DNA of 64,000 nucleotides, taken from the NCBI RefSeq assembly GCF_011059145.1, contig NZ_JAALLT010000001.1, positions 107,250-171,249 on the forward strand, in the 5' to 3' direction. The position numbers were made by a program, and so were the translations under genes. The notes under the pieces are model-generated. The model did no database searches. It was not told the origin of the DNA and was given only the letters and a program-made list of their open reading frames with translations. The DNA comes from Halalkalibaculum roseum (lineage in GTDB: Bacteria; Bacteroidota; Rhodothermia; Balneolales; Balneolaceae). Below, in pieces: positions 38,713 to 46,643 of the stretch. Numbering within the stretch: position 1 is the stretch's first letter; each line of letters begins with the position of its first letter.

Positions 38713-39804
38713 TTAAACTGTTGTATCAAAAATTTCAGGTTCTTTAGATCCTTCTACCACGATGTTGGCTTTCATACCTTTATTGGCTACGCGGCTAAGG
38801 GCATGATCCACCAAATGAATAGTTGATGGCACAGGAAAGTCCATCTCAAAAATGCCGCAGCTTCCGGGAGGAACCAGTGCGGTTTGGACATACTTTTCGG
38901 GATTGCTGGCGATAGCACCTTCGCGCCACACTTTGGTCCACACGTTGCCGATGGGGTGGAAACTGGATGCAAGGTTGGGACCCCCGTTAACCAGATACAC
39001 CCGTGCTGTTTCGCCTTTTTTGACGGTAAGCGGCCCGCGTCGTTCGTCAGTGATGGCATATTTTTCGCCGTTCAAAGTTACATACGTTGGGATCTCATCC
39101 TGCATGTTCTGGTGATCGAATTCGAGAAATCCCTGAGAACCGGCCGCCTGCTGGGTATATACCTCGTTTTGACCGAAATAGAATTCATGATCAACCGCAG
39201 GCAAGCCCTCTTCAGGTTCCACCAGAATCATCCCGTACATGCCGCTGCTGATGTGGTAGTCGAGACGGGGTACCGCGCAGTGGTATATAAATGCACCGGG
39301 ATACATCGCTTTAAATTTGAACGTCTTTGACTGCCCCGGTGACACGTAAGTGGCATTCGCACCACCCCCCGTACCGTACACGGAATGGAAATCCACATTG
39401 TGCAACATAGCATTGTCGGGAGAGGAGGTGAGCGTGAGTTTGATCGTATCACCTTGTCGAACGCGAATCATGGGTCCTGGCACTTGTCCGCCAAAGGTCA
39501 TAAATCGAAATTGCACTCCGTCTTCAATTTCTGTGACAACCTCTTTGGTTAGCAGCTCAATATCATGGGTTTTTGGGCGCGATCGCTTTATTGGAGCCGG
39601 AATATCCGTCGGATCCGCCGCCACCCGGTCGGTTTTAACAGCTGCCGGTTTTTGGCCTGCATCGGTAATCGGTGGGGTATTATTGGCTTGGGCACTAAAG
39701 GGTATACCGGCACCGGCCAGCAAACTGCTGGAGAGTACGGCTCCGCCAATATTTTTCATGAATTGTTTTCGTGAAACGCCGTTTTTCTTGTTGTTAGAAG
39801 ACAT
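38713..39804 (-). CDS. nirK: Copper-containing nitrite reductase
   Basis: 363 residues with a Tat-like leader (VSRKQFMKN) and two cupredoxin domains. Type-1 copper ligands are H135, C176, H184 and M189; type-2 ligands are H140, H175 and probably H334. The catalytic pair is D138 and H283 (SSFHPIGN). The Cys-to-His spacing in CAVPRLDYH is short, as in class II NirK enzymes, versus the longer loop of class I. It reduces nitrite to NO in the periplasm. The gene lies between azurin and a DUF2249 protein, with Fe-S-type regulators upstream. No NO or N2O reductase is in the window, so how NO is removed is not shown here. Confidence 0.95.
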   Translation of the reverse strand: MSSNNKKNGVSRKQFMKNIGGAVLSSSLLAGAGIPFSAQANNTPPITDAGQKPAAVKTDRVAADPTDIPAPIKRSRPKTHDIELLTKEVVTEIEDGVQFRFMTFGGQVPGPMIRVRQGDTIKLTLTSSPDNAMLHNVDFHSVYGTGGGANATYVSPGQSKTFKFKAMYPGAFIYHCAVPRLDYHISSGMYGMILVEPEEGLPAVDHEFYFGQNEVYTQQAAGSQGFLEFDHQNMQDEIPTYVTLNGEKYAITDERRGPLTVKKGETARVYLVNGGPNLASSFHPIGNVWTKVWREGAIASNPEKYVQTALVPPGSCGIFEMDFPVPSTIHLVDHALSRVANKGMKANIVVEGSKEPEIFDTTV

Positions 39805-39909
39805 ACATTCCTCTGTTTCTTATTGATATTTGTTAATTCTTCTTTCTAATTTCTTTTGATAGTCTATAATCAGATTTTCTAAATGGTTCTTAAATCGTAT
39901 TAGTGGAAC

Positions 39910-40662
39910 CTACTTTCCCTGCTCCAGCTTCGTGATTTTTACCTTCCATTCTTCAGGCATTGCCAGCAGGTACTCCCAGTCAAAGGGTTGATCGCTTTCG
40001 GCTTCCATCTGGTAGTACAGCGGTTTCGGATCATGATCATTGGTAAAGACAAACGCTTCACCCGGCTCAAGCTCTTCGAAGGCATCAAATATCATATCGT
40101 GACGTTTGGCCGGGGCATGGGGACGGACATCAAAGGTATTCACCACGGAGATGTCTTCGACGGTCATGTCGCTATCTTCCTTTTTTGTGATATGAATGAC
40201 ATACTCACCGGGCCGGTCTTTTTTATATTCCCAGCAGTGTTCACCGCTGAATTTCTTCTTGAAGATTTTTCGGATTTCTTCCGGATCATTTTCAGCAATA
40301 AGCTCCATCGTGTCTCCCTTCAGCATCATGCCGTAGCGATGAAATACTGCATATTTCCAGTCTTTCATATCCGCTTTGCGGAGATCTATCAAAGTAGAAA
40401 TCTCTCTGAATTCCCGCCCCCGGGAAGCTTTGGTTCGGGTTACTTTCACTTTCCATTCCTGCCCGCCACGCTGCAAGTATTCCCAACCGACAACATTTCC
40501 ATAGATCGATCGGAATTCGTAATAGAGGGGTTTGGGATCGTGATCATTAATGAAAATGAAGCTTTCCCCAACGGGCAGATCCTTGAACAGCTCCAGGAGC
40601 TTTTCGTGTCGTTTGATGGGGATAAGCGAGCGGACGTCCAGTAGTTGTTCTTGCTGTTGCAT
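39910..40662 (-). CDS. Protein with two DUF2249 domains
   Basis: 250 residues. Two copies of the DUF2249 core are present, each with the motif FINDHDPKPLYYEF or FTNDHDPKPLYYQM followed by a W-EYL...EWKVKITK segment (about 10-85 and 170-248). A less conserved middle stretch (about 85-165) links them and looks like a third, degenerate copy. The family is commonly found next to denitrification and NO-response genes but has no proven activity; the HDP motif could bind metal. It lies 105 bp upstream of nirK on the same strand. Confidence 0.8.
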   Translation of the reverse strand: MQQQEQLLDVRSLIPIKRHEKLLELFKDLPVGESFIFINDHDPKPLYYEFRSIYGNVVGWEYLQRGGQEWKVKVTRTKASRGREFREISTLIDLRKADMKDWKYAVFHRYGMMLKGDTMELIAENDPEEIRKIFKKKFSGEHCWEYKKDRPGEYVIHITKKEDSDMTVEDISVVNTFDVRPHAPAKRHDMIFDAFEELEPGEAFVFTNDHDPKPLYYQMEAESDQPFDWEYLLAMPEEWKVKITKLEQGK

Positions 40663-40740
40663 ATATATGTAACCTGAATGGTGATCTTAGGGATTTCTGA
40701 ATAAGAGTTATCGGGAAACTCATGGCTGATGGATCTCGCC

Positions 40741-40947
40741 TTAATGAATTACCTCTGCTTCGTTTTCCAGAGTTGATTTGCAGCGTATCTCCACTTTAAA
40801 AGTAAGTATCTCTTCGGTGGTGTTGACGTTTGGGGAATTGAGATTTTTAACGGTATACGCATACTCTTCGCCATTATAGTTGTAAATGGCTTCCTGAATA
40901 AGGTGCTCCAGCTGATTGGCTGAAAGTGTTTTTAGTTGATTGCACAT
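40741..40947 (-). CDS. Small unknown protein in the nirK cluster
   Basis: 68 residues, start ATG at 40947. No recognised family. It begins with a helical stretch (LKTLSANQLEHLIQEAIYNYNGEEYAY) and ends in beta-type sequence with a single Cys pair unlikely to bind a cofactor (C2 and one more). It is 12 bp downstream of another small frame and 78 bp upstream of the DUF2249 gene, in line with an operon. Its conservation beside nirK in relatives would decide whether it is real. Confidence 0.5.
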   Translation of the reverse strand: MCNQLKTLSANQLEHLIQEAIYNYNGEEYAYTVKNLNSPNVNTTEEILTFKVEIRCKSTLENEAEVIH

Positions 40948-40959
40948 GATAATCCGGTT

Positions 40960-41163
40960 TTAAAAATGTAATGGTACTTTCGAATAACCCTCCACGTTTT
41001 TCAAAATCACGTAGGGTTCGAATGGGTTAAATTTTAATCTTTCTAGGTCAGCACGCGTCCCCAGTGAATCAAGAAGTCTTATTTTAAGCTGCTTTTTCGC
41101 GCTTTCTGAAAGCAGTTCAAATTCGACTTGTTGTACGAAGGTTGCTAAGTCATTGACAATCAT
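40960..41163 (-). CDS. Small unknown protein in the nirK cluster
   Basis: 67 residues. No family recognised. Predicted helical first half (LATFVQQVEFELLSESAKKQLKIRLLD), then basic/mixed residues. No Cys, signal peptide or membrane helix. Tight spacing to the next small gene and a position between the regulator and the DUF2249 gene suggest it belongs to the same transcription unit. Function not inferable. Confidence 0.5.
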   Translation of the reverse strand: MIVNDLATFVQQVEFELLSESAKKQLKIRLLDSLGTRADLERLKFNPFEPYVILKNVEGYSKVPLHF

Positions 41164-41257
41164 ATCGGTACTAAATTAATTTTTAGGACTCTTTTATCTC
41201 TTTTTAGAGTATGAACATGATAATTATGGGTGCTTAGGTTCGGCTCAAATCCATTCT

Positions 41258-41887
41258 TTATTCAAGAGGAATATTATAGGTGCAGGAATGATCACCTTCA
41301 GCGATATAGGTCGTACGTTCGGTTTTTTCGCTGAAGAGCTTCCTGTAAAACAGTTGCTCGAGCTTACAGGGCAGACGGGTCTCCTTAATCACTTCACGAA
41401 ACGGACAATTACACTCTTTGACGGTCATCGTTTCGGATTCCCGGTCCAGCTCAAATTCAGGCATAAAGCCTTCTTCGTTCAGCATCTTCATCAGTACTGA
41501 AATTTTGGATTCAGGATCATCTGCTCCTGCACTTTCAATGCGCTCTTGTGCTTCTTTGAGTCGCTGATCCCAGAAATCTTCAAAAAAATCTTCTACCAGC
41601 TGCTGGTTGCCTTTAGATTTAAGGTAATGGATGATGTTACGGATCAGCTTGGATTCTGAAGAGGGGAAAATGCTATCGCCTTTGGGCGTAAGCTGGTACT
41701 CCAGGCTGGGTCGTCCCGGTCCTGATCGCACATAATCCCGTTTTACATAACCGTCTCTTTCCAGTTGCAGGAAGTGCTCGCGTAGGGTTGTCTTGGCCAA
41801 TGAAATCTGCTCAACGGCCTCATCAATCGAAAGCGTGCCCCTGCGTTTTATGAGTTCGATAATCTCTTTTTTCGATCCTGTAAACAT
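41258..41887 (-). CDS. Winged-helix regulator with four-cysteine C-terminus (SufR-like)
   Basis: 209 residues. An N-terminal DeoR/MarR-like winged helix (about 5-70; SLAKTTLREHFLQLERDGYVKR as recognition region) is followed by a helical dimerisation region. The C-terminal domain holds C159, C161, C174 and C202 in an arrangement like the Fe-S-binding part of SufR-type regulators. Such clusters sense iron, oxygen or NO. It starts 6 bp after the RIC-like gene on the same strand and faces the ferredoxin gene across a shared promoter region. A role as NO-responsive repressor of this cluster is a reasonable inference, not shown. Confidence 0.8.
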   Translation of the reverse strand: MFTGSKKEIIELIKRRGTLSIDEAVEQISLAKTTLREHFLQLERDGYVKRDYVRSGPGRPSLEYQLTPKGDSIFPSSESKLIRNIIHYLKSKGNQQLVEDFFEDFWDQRLKEAQERIESAGADDPESKISVLMKMLNEEGFMPEFELDRESETMTVKECNCPFREVIKETRLPCKLEQLFYRKLFSEKTERTTYIAEGDHSCTYNIPLE

Positions 41888-41893
41888 GAGTGA

Positions 41894-42658
41894 TTATTTT
41901 TTAGCTTGTAATTCCTTTTGAATGGCGGGTAAAAGATCGCCGCTTTCGATTTGGAACTGCTTTTCCAGTTTCCCAAATAAGATGGAAAAATTCTTGTTCT
42001 GAATCCGATGCGTAAAGCAGGCATTTCTGGGGTTATCTAAATCGTTGCTCTTAATACGAATCGTGTTCATCTGTCGCTGCAGCCGATCCTGGTCCCGCTG
42101 TATAATCCCTATTGAGCAATCGATATTTTGGATTACACCGTGATTGAGATTTTTTTTCTTCGAGGTTGAAAGCTGCTTAATAAGCGGGAAGAACTTTTTT
42201 CGCTCGAATTCGAAGTACATACCCAGATTCTCCCGGAACTGCCCAAAATGGCTTTTAATATTTTTTAGCCACGTATACTGGTTTCCGTGTATTGTTAGTA
42301 CTCGGGGAAAACTTTGCTTCAATTCTTCTAACAGGTATTGAATGGGTGTTATAAAATCCCGGTCCAGTAATTCTGTCCAATGGACTAAACGGTTGATGTC
42401 GGGTTGAGAGGGCTCTGAGACGGCTGGGTGGTGCTGAGTGTCACCGTTTGTACGTTCGGTATGTTTTTTGACCCAGTCCAGCACTTCCGATTCACTCCAG
42501 TTTTGCTGCTGACAAACCGATTGGAGCGTTTCCCCTCTATGCTTAGAGAGGGATACGCCAATGGAGGCGAGCAGTTTCCCGGCTTCGTTATTTGCATGGA
42601 TGATCTGTCCGATGGTTGCATCCGGGGTCAATTGAGATAGGGATTGATTGGAGTTCAT
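41894..42658 (-). CDS. RIC/ScdA-like protein (DUF542 plus hemerythrin-like) with altered motifs
   Basis: 254 residues. The N-terminal DUF542 region (about 10-65; DATIGQIIHANNEAGKLLASIGVS) matches the start of Fe-S-cluster-repair proteins (RIC, ScdA, YtfE). However the signature C-C-G-G that should follow is replaced by residues SKHRGETL. The C-terminal part (about 90-250) is hemerythrin-like, but only some of the expected His/Glu iron ligands are evident. RIC proteins repair Fe-S clusters damaged by NO. Here the metal sites seem partly lost, so the protein may be a divergent sensor or partner. It is the first gene of the minus-strand arm. Confidence 0.65.
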   Translation of the reverse strand: MNSNQSLSQLTPDATIGQIIHANNEAGKLLASIGVSLSKHRGETLQSVCQQQNWSESEVLDWVKKHTERTNGDTQHHPAVSEPSQPDINRLVHWTELLDRDFITPIQYLLEELKQSFPRVLTIHGNQYTWLKNIKSHFGQFRENLGMYFEFERKKFFPLIKQLSTSKKKNLNHGVIQNIDCSIGIIQRDQDRLQRQMNTIRIKSNDLDNPRNACFTHRIQNKNFSILFGKLEKQFQIESGDLLPAIQKELQAKK

Positions 42659-42726
42659 AAGTTTAAGTCTACTGTCGTTTCGGTTTCAATCCGCTCTTAA
42701 GGTAGGAATGATTATAGGATAAATCA

Positions 42727-42752
42727 ATAAAAAGGGTTTAAACCGTTTTTAT
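42727..42752. promoter_or_regulatory. 26-bp palindrome between divergent NO-response arms
   Basis: Half-sites ATAAAAAGGGTTT and AAACCGTTTTTAT pair at 12 of 13 positions. The palindrome lies 68 bp from the RIC-like start (minus) and 69 bp from the ferredoxin start (plus), inside a 163-bp divergent gap. Placement and symmetry fit a dimeric repressor site, most simply for the adjacent four-Cys regulator. Confidence 0.6.
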
Positions 42753-42821
42753 AGTTGATATTAGTTTATTCGACTCCTACCTTTGAGCGGAACACATGAG
42801 AACAACCCTATTATTGAAGCA

Positions 42822-43181
42822 ATGGCTTACGTCGTAACGGATCCCTGTATTCAGTGCAAGCACACCAACTGTTCCGCGGTTTGTCCCGTAGATGCCTTCC
42901 GTGAAGGCCCCAATTTTCTGGTAATCGATCCGCTGGAGTGTATTGATTGCGATGCATGCGTGGCCGAATGTCCCGAGGAGGCAATCTATCCCGATGATGA
43001 AGTGCCCATGGAATGGGTGGATTATATCGAATTAAATGAACGGCTTTCAGAGGAATGGGCAGAACATGTGATCAATGAAGTGAAAGAACCGCTGCCGGAA
43101 GTGGATATGTGGAGCGGTCGCGAAGATAAACGGGAGCACCTGATCGAAAATTGGGAAAACGCCCTTGAAGTCGGTACATGA
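42822..43181 (+). CDS. fdxA: Seven-iron ferredoxin
   Basis: 119 residues from the ATG at 42822, which gives the canonical MAYVVTDPCIQCKHTNC start; a longer frame from a TTG at 42783 is rejected because the family never has the extra residues. The Cys pattern CIQCKHTNC-SAVCPVD followed by CIDCDACVAECPEEAI matches the FdxA type with one 3Fe-4S and one 4Fe-4S cluster. It acts as a cytoplasmic low-potential electron carrier. First gene of the plus-strand arm and divergent from the Fe-S-type regulator. A 27-codon frame overlaps its stop (ATGA) but is not called. Confidence 0.9.
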   Translation: MAYVVTDPCIQCKHTNCSAVCPVDAFREGPNFLVIDPLECIDCDACVAECPEEAIYPDDEVPMEWVDYIELNERLSEEWAEHVINEVKEPLPEVDMWSGREDKREHLIENWENALEVGT

Positions 43182-43347
43182 CTGAAACCTCTAAAGTAAC
43201 GGAAAATTTCTGGTGCAATGGAAGATACAATTCCGCTTTGCTACCCAATGTCCGCACTTAATAAGAAGAAAATTTCGGTTGGGATTACCCGGAAGAAGAC
43301 CCGAGATTTGGTAACTGAAAATTGGTAAATCGACTGAATCCCTTGCT

Positions 43348-43668
43348 ATGAATGAGTCGACCATAGACAGGCGTGAGATAGCACGGAAGCTTCGGGAAGT
43401 GATCGATCCCGAACTCGGTGTGAATATCGTAGACCTTGGTTTGGTCTATAACATTCTGTATGACGATGGCAGAGTGATTGTGGAATTTACGGCTACGACA
43501 CCGGGCTGTCCCATGCGACGCTTTTTGCGGCAACAGGTTGAGGAAAAACTGGCCTCCATCGACGAGATCAGGGAATATGAGGCCCTCCTGGTTTGGGAGC
43601 CCGAATGGAACGTGGATATGATCGAAGAAGACGTTGATTTTTTCGCTAATCCACCCCCGCAGCTATAA
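43348..43668 (+). CDS. DUF59/MIP18-family iron-sulfur assembly factor
   Basis: 106 residues with the DUF59 signature: LREVIDPELGVNIVDLGLVYNI and, after a beta hairpin, TATTPGCPMRRFLRQQVEEKL, where the conserved TPGCP Cys is thought to help bind a transient cluster. Family members (SufT, MIP18, PaaD-like) act in Fe-S cluster maturation. The C-terminal tail (VWEPEWNVDMI) is typical of PaaD/SufT-like proteins. The setting between a ferredoxin and an NnrS-like gene suggests a role in Fe-S maintenance under NO stress. Confidence 0.85.
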   Translation: MNESTIDRREIARKLREVIDPELGVNIVDLGLVYNILYDDGRVIVEFTATTPGCPMRRFLRQQVEEKLASIDEIREYEALLVWEPEWNVDMIEEDVDFFANPPPQL

Positions 43669-43687
43669 AGAAAAGATTTGAACAGGC

Positions 43688-44803
43688 ATGGCACAAACTC
43701 AAGATAAAGTACCTGCATCCATACTGGTGGGACTGCTTGTATTAGCGGCCGCCGGTTTGTTGAGCGGATTGTATGCCGGTCTAGCGCGTTTAGGCCTTTG
43801 GGCGGGATCCGGGCATGCTATTTCTCCGACGGCGCACGGACCGTTGATGATCAATGGATTTCTGGGAACGCTTATCGGCTTGGAGCGGGCCGCAGCACTT
43901 GAGAAAAAGTGGGCTTTTGCGGCTCCTGTTTTTATGGCTGCATCAACCCTCCTGATGTTAGCCGGTCTGCATGTCCCGGCGGGATGGGCGCTTATCCTTG
44001 GATCGGTGGGACTTACCCTGGTTATGGGTTTTCTTTACTACCTGCAACCCAACATATATCACCTGATTATGGCCCTTGGGGCTGTGTCGCTGCTGGCCGG
44101 GAACCTTTTATACATCAACGCTTACCCCGTTTATTCACTGGTAGGTTGGTGGGCTGCTTTTCCCATGCTTACCATCTTCGGGGAGCGCCTGGAGTTGAAT
44201 CGCATCATGCGCCCTCCCAAACAGGCCCGACGATTATTTGCCGGATTGATCATGGGATGGATCCTGGCACTGGCTGTAATGCATATCGATCGTAGGGTTG
44301 GGTGGAGCATAGCTTCAGTTTTACTAATAGGGATATCCGGCTGGCTCATAAAATATGATATTGCCCGGAGGACGATCAAAGCTGCCGCATGGACCCGCTA
44401 CAGTGCCATCTGTCTGCTCTCGGGCTATGCATGGCTAATCCTGGCGGGGCTTTTGGGTTTATTCATAGGCTTACCGACGGCCGGACCGTTGTATGACGGA
44501 ATTTTACACATGATTTTTGTGGGATTTGTTTTCAGCATGATATTTGCTCATGCCTCGGTGATTATTCCCTCCCTCTCGGGAATGCATATTCCTTGGCACA
44601 CATATTTTTACCTGCCGCTGATACTTCTACACATATTTTTAATAAGCCGATTGGTCGGGGATCTGCTATGGATGCCTGTTATTAGGAAGATTGGGGGATA
44701 CGGCAATGTGGCAGCTATTATGCTCTTCCTGGGCGGTATTTTATTTATGCTTGTGCGTCAAGCCGTAAATCAGCGAAATCATAGAAAAGAGACTTCAGCG
44801 TAA
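43688..44803 (+). CDS. NnrS-like polytopic membrane protein
   Basis: 371 residues with about ten to twelve transmembrane helices and no signal peptide. The motif SPTAHGPLMINGFLGTLIGLERA in the second helix and GILHMIFVGFVFSMIFAHASVIIP near the C-terminus are features of a membrane family related to NnrS, often found with denitrification genes. The conserved intramembrane His residues could bind haem or copper. NnrS proteins protect against NO-derived metal-nitrosyl complexes, so a similar role is inferred. It starts 19 bp after the DUF59 gene and is co-transcribed. Confidence 0.65.
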   Translation: MAQTQDKVPASILVGLLVLAAAGLLSGLYAGLARLGLWAGSGHAISPTAHGPLMINGFLGTLIGLERAAALEKKWAFAAPVFMAASTLLMLAGLHVPAGWALILGSVGLTLVMGFLYYLQPNIYHLIMALGAVSLLAGNLLYINAYPVYSLVGWWAAFPMLTIFGERLELNRIMRPPKQARRLFAGLIMGWILALAVMHIDRRVGWSIASVLLIGISGWLIKYDIARRTIKAAAWTRYSAICLLSGYAWLILAGLLGLFIGLPTAGPLYDGILHMIFVGFVFSMIFAHASVIIPSLSGMHIPWHTYFYLPLILLHIFLISRLVGDLLWMPVIRKIGGYGNVAAIMLFLGGILFMLVRQAVNQRNHRKETSA

Positions 44804-44848
44804 ACTATTAACAGTACCGGTTAATCTTAAAAATAAAGACATATATTT

Positions 44849-45274
44849 ATGCCGACACGAAAAGCAGAGGCAACATGGAACGGAGATTTGAAAAACGGAA
44901 ATGGGACGATGTAATTTGAGAGCGGGTCTTATGAAGGCTCGTATAGTTTTGCCAGCCGCTTTAAAAATGGCGAGGGAACAAATCCCGAAGAACTGATCGG
45001 GGCGGCGCATGCCGGCTGTTATGCCATGGCACTTTCCAATGATTTAGCTGAAGAGGGGTATAACCCCAAGTCTGTGGACGCCTCTGTCCGGGTCACTTTC
45101 GAAGTAACCGATTATGGGCCTTCAATAACAGGCATTGAACTGCAGGTGAACGCGAATATCCACAACATAGATGATGCCACCTACCAGGAATTTGCGGAAG
45201 GTGCCAAAAAGGGATGCCCGGTATCAAAAGCGCTGGCCGGTACCGAAATTATCCTGGAAGCAAGCTTGGTATAG
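44849..45274 (+). pseudogene. osmC: OsmC-family peroxiredoxin broken by an in-frame stop
   Basis: The full OsmC frame runs from ATG at 44849 to TAG at 45274 (141 codons, the family length). It is interrupted only by TAA at 44912-44914, codon 22. The sequence on both sides is well conserved: MPTRKAEATWNGDLKNGNGT before, and ESGSYEGSYSFASRF, AAHAGCYAMALS and KKGCPVSKALAG after, including both reactive Cys residues. The neighbouring position in family members is usually a Lys codon AAA, one substitution away. A clean single nonsense change suggests a recent inactivation or a sequencing error. OsmC proteins reduce organic hydroperoxides. Confidence 0.85.
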
Positions 45275-45507
45275 GGAATTGAGATAATAGCCGGTATTAC
45301 CGGAAAACACCCGAGGGGCAATATTGTTTGTGCCTCTCTAAATATTATATTTCATGTTGGGTCTTAGCACAGAATGGGCTGACTTTCTCATGGAATGATA
45401 GCTGCTTAAACAGTAAGTCGAACAGCAGATTAATATATCAACCTCGCATTATGCAACTTTGCGTCACCTATAAAAGCGGTGGTTGGAGACGATAAACGGA
45501 TAACACA

Positions 45508-45696
45508 TTGACCCATAAAAATCAGGATCACGCCAAAGCAAAAAATATAGCGGAAAAGGTTCGGGCTGCATGTATTGAAGCTGCACGGGAAGGATTTCAG
45601 GATGCTTCGATGAGCGGACTTTGCCGGGAAGGTGCTATTGAATCTATTAAATCCCTTGATCTTGAATACACTATCAAAAATAATAGTGAAGAGTAA
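45508..45696 (+). CDS. Small conserved-type helical protein
   Basis: 62 residues with a TTG start and no nearby ATG. The sequence is almost entirely helical and charged: IAEKVRAACIEAAREGFQDASMSGLCREGAIESIKSLDLE. The SGLC-x-EGA-x-E core is seen in small proteins of unknown role in other phyla, as far as recalled. It has two Cys residues, no signal peptide. It precedes the Crp/Fnr gene by 56 bp. Function unknown; the start is uncertain. Confidence 0.5.
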   Translation: MTHKNQDHAKAKNIAEKVRAACIEAAREGFQDASMSGLCREGAIESIKSLDLEYTIKNNSEE

Positions 45697-45752
45697 CTAT
45701 CTTCCGGTACCGACAAAGCAATCACACTGCAAAACGGGTTGGAATTGGCATT

Positions 45753-46502
45753 ATGGCTGACAAAAGAGAAACTCCGCTTAGCAATCCCTCGCTGAAAGGC
45801 CACCACTGCTCGGTAGATTTGCGCTTAGAAAAGCTGGGGATGGTGCCCTTTTTCCAGGATCTGCCTGAAGCAGAGCTCCGCGAAGTGAATAAAAAATTCA
45901 CGGCTAATCATTACACAAGGGGTGAAACCATTTACCGGCAGGGGGACCCCTCAACGATGTTGCGGGTCGTTGTAGCGGGTAACGTAAAATTGGTTTCCCA
46001 TACCTCGGAGGGGCAAAGTGTTCTGCTGGATATGCTGCAGCCTGGGGAATTTTTTGGAAATCCCGCCGCATCGGGCAAAGAGGTGTATAATGAAACGGCG
46101 GAAACACAGACGGCCGCCTGTGTTCTCTCAATCAGGCTCCGTGATTTTCGTGACGTCATGAACCGGTATGCCTCGGTGGCGATGTCGGTTTTGGATATTA
46201 CGACGGATCGACTTCAGGAATCCCGCCAACGCATTCGGCATCTTTCCACGCTGCCTGTCAAAAAACGCCTGGCCTATATTCTTGTAACCCTTGCTAATAA
46301 ATTTGGGGAAAAGGACCGTCAAGGACTGTTGATCCAACTGCCTTTATCCCGAAAAGACCTGGCCGATATGGCCGGAACGTCCACCGAAACGACCAGCAGA
46401 ATTATGAGCCAATTTCAGGACGATGACCTGATCACATCCGGCCGTCAATGGGTAGCCGTTAAAGACAAACCGGAATTATTGCGCATTTCAGCCGAATCCT
46501 GA
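45753..46502 (+). CDS. Crp/Fnr-family transcription regulator
   Basis: 249 residues. The N-terminal cyclic-nucleotide-binding fold (about 35-140) contains RGETIYRQGDPSTMLRVVVAGNVKL. A long dimerisation helix follows, and a C-terminal helix-turn-helix with LSRKDLADMAGTSTETTSRIMSQF. Only two Cys residues are present in the sensor half, too few for an FNR-type 4Fe-4S cluster, so it is more like the Dnr/NnrR or Crp type that senses haem-bound NO or another ligand. Its position in the nitrite/NO region makes NO or anaerobic control of nearby genes a fair inference. Confidence 0.88.
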   Translation: MADKRETPLSNPSLKGHHCSVDLRLEKLGMVPFFQDLPEAELREVNKKFTANHYTRGETIYRQGDPSTMLRVVVAGNVKLVSHTSEGQSVLLDMLQPGEFFGNPAASGKEVYNETAETQTAACVLSIRLRDFRDVMNRYASVAMSVLDITTDRLQESRQRIRHLSTLPVKKRLAYILVTLANKFGEKDRQGLLIQLPLSRKDLADMAGTSTETTSRIMSQFQDDDLITSGRQWVAVKDKPELLRISAES

Positions 46503-46643
46503 AGGCCTTTCCCCAAGTCGGCTTTCATCTTCTAAGTAAGACCTGCTCCTTCCATAAATTAGTAGCACTTAATTGATCCAGCTCATTTTAGTGCTACGGC
46601 CCGCCTGTTACCTTTTGAGTGCATAAAACCAGGAATCCACAAA

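Noticed and set aside
43178-43261. 27-codon frame overlapping the ferredoxin stop by ATGA
   Set aside because: Too short, no homology; the overlap is likely chance.
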